Assembly: GCA_035765195.1 (NCBI GenBank)
Contig: DASTYC010000007.1
Location: forward strand, 392,469 to 456,468
Source of the DNA: CALAED01 sp035765195
GTDB lineage: Bacteria > Actinomycetota > Actinomycetes > Streptosporangiales > Streptosporangiaceae
Reading direction: 5' to 3'
Length of the DNA: 64,000 bases
Positions 60,981-64,000 of the stretch are shown here, in pieces (positions within the stretch are counted from its first letter, which is position 1; every line of letters starts with the position of its first letter). The notes under the pieces were generated by a model that was given only the letters and a program-made list of their open reading frames with translations, searched no databases and was not told where the DNA came from. The translations under genes and the position numbers were made by a program.

Positions 60981-62486
60981 TCAGCGGCCTTGGTAGTTCG
61001 GTGCCTCGACCGTCATCTGGATGTCGTGCGGGTGGCTCTCGACCAGCCCGGCCGCGGTGATCCGCATGAGCGTGCCGTTGTCGCGCAGCTCGGTGATCGT
61101 ACGGGCGCCGGCGTACCACATCGCCTGACGGAGCCCGCCGACCAGTTGGTGGGCCACGTTGGCCAGCGGCCCGCGGTAGGGGACCTGCCCCTCCACGCCC
61201 TCGGGGATCAGCTTCTCCTCGCTCGCCACGTCGGCCTGTGAGTAGCGGTCCTTGGAGTAGGAGCCCCCGCGCTCGCGGTTCTTCATGGCGCTGAGCGAGC
61301 CCATGCCGCGGTAGGACTTGAACTGCTTGCCGTGGACGAAGATCAGCTCTCCGGGGCTCTCCTCGCAACCGGCGAGGAGGCTGCCCAGCATGACCGTGTC
61401 GGCCCCGGCCGCGATCGCCTTGGCGATGTCGCCGGAGTACTGCAGGCCGCCGTCGCCGATGACCGGGACGCCCGCGGGCCGCGCCGCCCGCGCCGCCTCG
61501 AAGATCGCGGTCACCTGAGGCACCCCGACGCCGGCCACCACTCGGGTGGTGCAGATCGAGCCGGGCCCCACGCCCACCTTGATCGCGTCGGCGCCGGCGT
61601 CGACGAGGGCCTTCGCGCCCGCGTACGTCGCCACGTTGCCGCCGATCACGTCGACCTTCGAGTTGGCCTTGATCTTGCCGATCGTGTCGGCCACGCCTTT
61701 GGAGTGCCCGTGCGCGGTGTCGACGACGATCGCGTCGGCGCCGGCCTCGATGAGCAGCTGCGCCCGGCGGATCGCGTCCTCGCCCACGCCGACCGCCGCG
61801 CCGACGATGAGCCTGCCGTCGGCGTCCTTGGTGGAGTTGGGGTACTGCTCGCTCTTGATGAAGTCCTTGACCGTGATCAGCCCGCGCAGCCGGCCGCGGT
61901 CGTCGATCAGCGGCAGCTTCTCGACCTTGTTCTCGGCGAGCAGCCGGAACGCCTCTTCTCTGGAGACGTCGACGGGCGCGGTGATCAGCGGCATCGACGT
62001 CATGACCTCGCGGACCGGACGGCTGTGATCGGTCTCGAAGCGGGTGTCGCGGTTGCTGACGATGCCGACGAGTACGCCTTCGGCGTCGGTGACCGGCACG
62101 CCGGAGATCCGGTAGCGGGCGCACAGCCGTTCGACGTCGGCGATCGTGGCGTCGGGCTGGCAGGTCACCGGGTTGGTGATCATGCCGGCCTCGGAGCGCT
62201 TGACCATGTCGACCTGCTGGGCCTGCTCTTCGCCGGGCAGGTTGCGATGCAGCACTCCGACGCCGCCCTGACGGGCCATGGCGATCGCCATCCGGGCCTC
62301 GGTCACGGTGTCCATGGCCGACGACACGAGCGGAACGCGCAGCCGGATGCCCCGGGACAGCCGGGTCGCGGTGTCCGCCTCGCCCGGCTGCAGATCGGAG
62401 TAGGCGGGCAGGAGCAGCACATCGTCGAACGTCAGGCCTTGCTCGGCGAATTTCATGGATTCGGCGGACTCGGCGGCGGAGCTCAT
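60981..62486 (-). CDS. guaB: Inosine-5'-monophosphate dehydrogenase
   Basis: NAD-dependent oxidation of IMP to XMP, the committed step to GMP. The 501-residue protein has a TIM barrel interrupted by two CBS domains (about 105-225; VPVTDAEGVLVGIVSNRD and KLPLIDDRGRLRGLITVKDF). The catalytic Cys is in GVGPGSICTTRVVAGVG near residue 310, and a flap with YRGMGSLSAM follows. Length is typical. The ATG has GGAAGG upstream. It heads the guaB-guaB3 pair and is divergent from the DUF5319 gene. Confidence 0.98.
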   Translation of the reverse strand: MSSAAESAESMKFAEQGLTFDDVLLLPAYSDLQPGEADTATRLSRGIRLRVPLVSSAMDTVTEARMAIAMARQGGVGVLHRNLPGEEQAQQVDMVKRSEAGMITNPVTCQPDATIADVERLCARYRISGVPVTDAEGVLVGIVSNRDTRFETDHSRPVREVMTSMPLITAPVDVSREEAFRLLAENKVEKLPLIDDRGRLRGLITVKDFIKSEQYPNSTKDADGRLIVGAAVGVGEDAIRRAQLLIEAGADAIVVDTAHGHSKGVADTIGKIKANSKVDVIGGNVATYAGAKALVDAGADAIKVGVGPGSICTTRVVAGVGVPQVTAIFEAARAARPAGVPVIGDGGLQYSGDIAKAIAAGADTVMLGSLLAGCEESPGELIFVHGKQFKSYRGMGSLSAMKNRERGGSYSKDRYSQADVASEEKLIPEGVEGQVPYRGPLANVAHQLVGGLRQAMWYAGARTITELRDNGTLMRITAAGLVESHPHDIQMTVEAPNYQGR

Positions 62487-62680
62487 CGGTACCTTCCGTC
62501 GGAAGTGGGAACCGCCCGCCGGCGACGGGGCTCGGGAGCGCCGGAGTACGGGCAGGTCACGGCCTCCCTGTCCAGCCTAGCCCGTCGGCGCCGTCCTGCG
62601 CGCCCGGACGCGAATCGAGCGGTCCGTCACGGTGCGTGCGCAGGTCGGAGGCGCCGGCCGGGCCGCCGGACGTGGTAGGG

Positions 62681-62711
62681 TTGCCCGCCTCCCGGCCCCG
62701 GGCGTTAGCGT
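62681..62711 (+). promoter_or_regulatory. Promoter candidate of the leaderless DUF5319 gene
   Basis: TTGCCC (62681-62686) and TAGCGT (62706-62711) are 19 bases apart. The GTG start at 62718 follows the -10 box by six bases with no ribosome site between, predicting a leaderless message. Confidence 0.45.
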
Positions 62712-62717
62712 GGGGGT

Positions 62718-63107
62718 GTGCACGACGACGCACCGCCTGATCCGTTCGCGGGGGACCCCGACGACCCGGCCGCCGCGTTGGGCGATCATGCCGAGGAGGC
62801 GGCCCCGCTGGGCCCCGCCGAACGCGACGACGTCCTCGCCGACCTCGCCGACCTCGAGGTGTTCCGCGCGCTGCTGGAGCCCCTCGGCGTGCGGGGGCTG
62901 ACCGTCGACTGCGGTGACTGCGGCAAGACCCACTACATCGATTGGGAGCTGCTGCACGGCAACCTGCGCAACCTCCTCGACGAGGGCCTGCCGCGCGTGC
63001 ACGAGCCGGCGCTCGCCCCCGATCCCGTCGACTATGTGAGTTGGGAGTACGCCCGCGGCTACGTCGACGGCGTGATCGACAGCGAGGAGGGCAGGGGCGA
63101 CACCTGA
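62718..63107 (+). CDS. DUF5319-family conserved protein
   Basis: A 129-residue acidic cytosolic protein (N-terminal Asp/Pro/Glu-rich region, then LADLEVFRALLEPLGVRGL, a CGDCGKTHY pair of Cys that could bind metal, and DWELLHGNLRNLLDEG). It is conserved between guaB and the sigD region in actinobacteria (the position of mycobacterial Rv3412). Function unknown. The GTG start is placed for leaderless translation. It converges on the sigma-factor gene with a 21-bp gap. Confidence 0.85.
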   Translation: MHDDAPPDPFAGDPDDPAAALGDHAEEAAPLGPAERDDVLADLADLEVFRALLEPLGVRGLTVDCGDCGKTHYIDWELLHGNLRNLLDEGLPRVHEPALAPDPVDYVSWEYARGYVDGVIDSEEGRGDT

Positions 63108-63128
63108 CGGCGGGCGGCGCGGCCGGGC

Positions 63129-63806
63129 TCAGGCGATCGACTCCTCCACCGCCATCGCGCGCAGCCGGGCCAGCGCCCGGTGCTGCGCGACCCGGACGGC
63201 ACCGGCGGACATGCCGAGCACGTTGCCCGTCTCCTCCGCGGACAGGCCGGCGACCACCCTCAGCAGCACCAGCTCGCGCTGGTGAGCCGGGAGCCGCCCC
63301 AGCAGGTCTCTGGCCCGCTGTGCCTCGATGTAGCGAACGACCGTCTCCTCCGGGCCCGGCCGGTCGTCGGGGCCGTCGGGCAGGTCTTCGGTGGGCACGG
63401 CGGTGCGGATGGCACTGCGCAGCGCGTCTGCGATTTTGTGCGAGGCGATGCCGAAGACGAAGGAGGCGAACGGGCGGCCCATGTCGCGATACCGGGGCAG
63501 CGCCGACAGCACCGCGATGCATACTTCCTGTGCCACATCGTCGGCCGCATGGTATTGACCGGAAACCCGTCCGAGCCGGGCGCGACAGTATCTGACGACC
63601 ATGGGACGGACCTGTCCGATGAGCACCTCGATGGCCCCGGGATCGCCCTGGACGGCAAGGCTCGTCAATTCCCTGAGCCCGCTTTCGTCTGCTCTCGCCG
63701 TACGCACCGCTCGCGGCTCCTCGACGGCGCGAGTGGTCGTGGCCCCGGCGACGCATCCCTCGGTCACGTAGAGCATGATGCCCAGCCAGGCAGGTTCTGT
63801 CTCCAC
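63129..63806 (-). CDS. shbA: SigD/ShbA-type RNA polymerase sigma factor (ECF)
   Basis: A 225-residue group 4 sigma factor. Region 2 (about 65-135) contains VRYCRARLG, DDVAQEVCIAVLSALPRYR and PFASFVFGIASHKIADALR; region 4 (about 165-220) contains LPAHQRELVLLRVVAGLSAEETG and GAVRVAQHRALARLR. Its place beside guaB and DUF5319 matches mycobacterial sigD and the Streptomyces ShbA, which drives transcription of the principal sigma factor; that role is inferred. In mycobacteria a downstream anti-sigma gene (rsdA) follows, but none is seen here. The start is uncertain: GTG at 63806 or ATG at 63776. Confidence 0.9.
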   Translation of the reverse strand: METEPAWLGIMLYVTEGCVAGATTTRAVEEPRAVRTARADESGLRELTSLAVQGDPGAIEVLIGQVRPMVVRYCRARLGRVSGQYHAADDVAQEVCIAVLSALPRYRDMGRPFASFVFGIASHKIADALRSAIRTAVPTEDLPDGPDDRPGPEETVVRYIEAQRARDLLGRLPAHQRELVLLRVVAGLSAEETGNVLGMSAGAVRVAQHRALARLRAMAVEESIA

Positions 63807-63974
63807 TGTCTACGGCAACGGAATGGTCACAGTGCGGGAACCGCACCGATCCCGTTACGCACCGGGTGCGCACGGCTCCGCAGCGTCGCCGATCACGAGC
63901 GCGCGCCGTCTCATGCGATTGCGTCTGCACGCGCTCCAAAGAGCGCCCGAGTAATGGTCATCCGAAACCGGCCG

Positions 63975-64000
63975 CGGCCCCTGTCGAGCGACAGGGGCCG
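63975..64000. terminator. Perfect inverted repeat at the right edge
   Basis: CGGCCCCTGTCG (63975-63986) and CGACAGGGGCCG (63989-64000) form a perfect 12-bp stem with a two-base centre. Most likely the terminator of a gene beyond the edge, or a site upstream of the sigma factor gene. The window ends at its last base, so the arms may extend further. Confidence 0.6.

Overview
This is a very GC-rich actinobacterial chromosome segment. The gene order, GTG/TTG starts, leaderless-looking genes, a mycothiol-type (MDMPI) enzyme, PspC-type envelope-stress regulators, PerM/DUF6350, GuaB3 and a SigD/ShbA-type sigma factor all fit a filamentous actinomycete. I would guess order Streptosporangiales, but the sequence alone does not prove the genus. 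No rRNA, tRNA, CRISPR array, transposase or phage gene was seen.

Two conserved housekeeping blocks flank the window. On the left (about 0.1-16 kb) are purH-purN, a PerM-like membrane protein, sucD-sucC, an IcmB-like B12 subunit and a PcrA/UvrD helicase, the same neighbourhood as the pcrA/sucCD/perM/purNH region of mycobacteria. On the right (53.4-63.8 kb) are guaA, a ChoD-like GMC oxidoreductase, glpD, guaB3, guaB, a DUF5319 gene and a SigD/ShbA sigma factor, again a conserved actinobacterial order. Together they hold the late steps of IMP synthesis and the IMP-to-GMP branch.

Between them is more variable material. At 15.7-20 kb is a PTS-dependent dihydroxyacetone kinase set (dhaK, dhaL, dhaM), interrupted by an asparagine-synthetase-like gene. 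At 20-24 kb are a PIG-L deacetylase, a nucleoside hydrolase, a lipoprotein and two tandem beta-carbonic anhydrases, with a tiny leaderless leader-peptide candidate before the second. At 23.8-28.4 kb is a LiaFSR-like envelope-stress module (LuxR-type regulator, PspC-histidine kinase, divergent PspC/LiaF-like protein). A near-identical 16-bp palindrome lies upstream of both transcription units, and an MDMPI-family gene sits between them. At 29-37 kb are a Tat-exported PhoD phosphatase, a form-II CoxSLM-type molybdenum hydroxylase with CoxG, and kynureninase.

The most interesting block is 37.2-53.3 kb, a surface-glycan locus. It contains recognisable counterparts of all five WbpA/WbpB/WbpE/WbpD/WbpI enzymes that convert UDP-GlcNAc to UDP-2,3-diacetamido-2,3-dideoxy-mannuronic acid. 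It also holds a GT4, a GT4-GT2 fusion, a GT2, an O-acyltransferase, a PseH-like N-acetyltransferase and two methyltransferases. The inference is a cell-wall teichuronic-acid-like polymer containing a diacetamido uronic acid. No polymer export, priming or polymerase gene is in the window.
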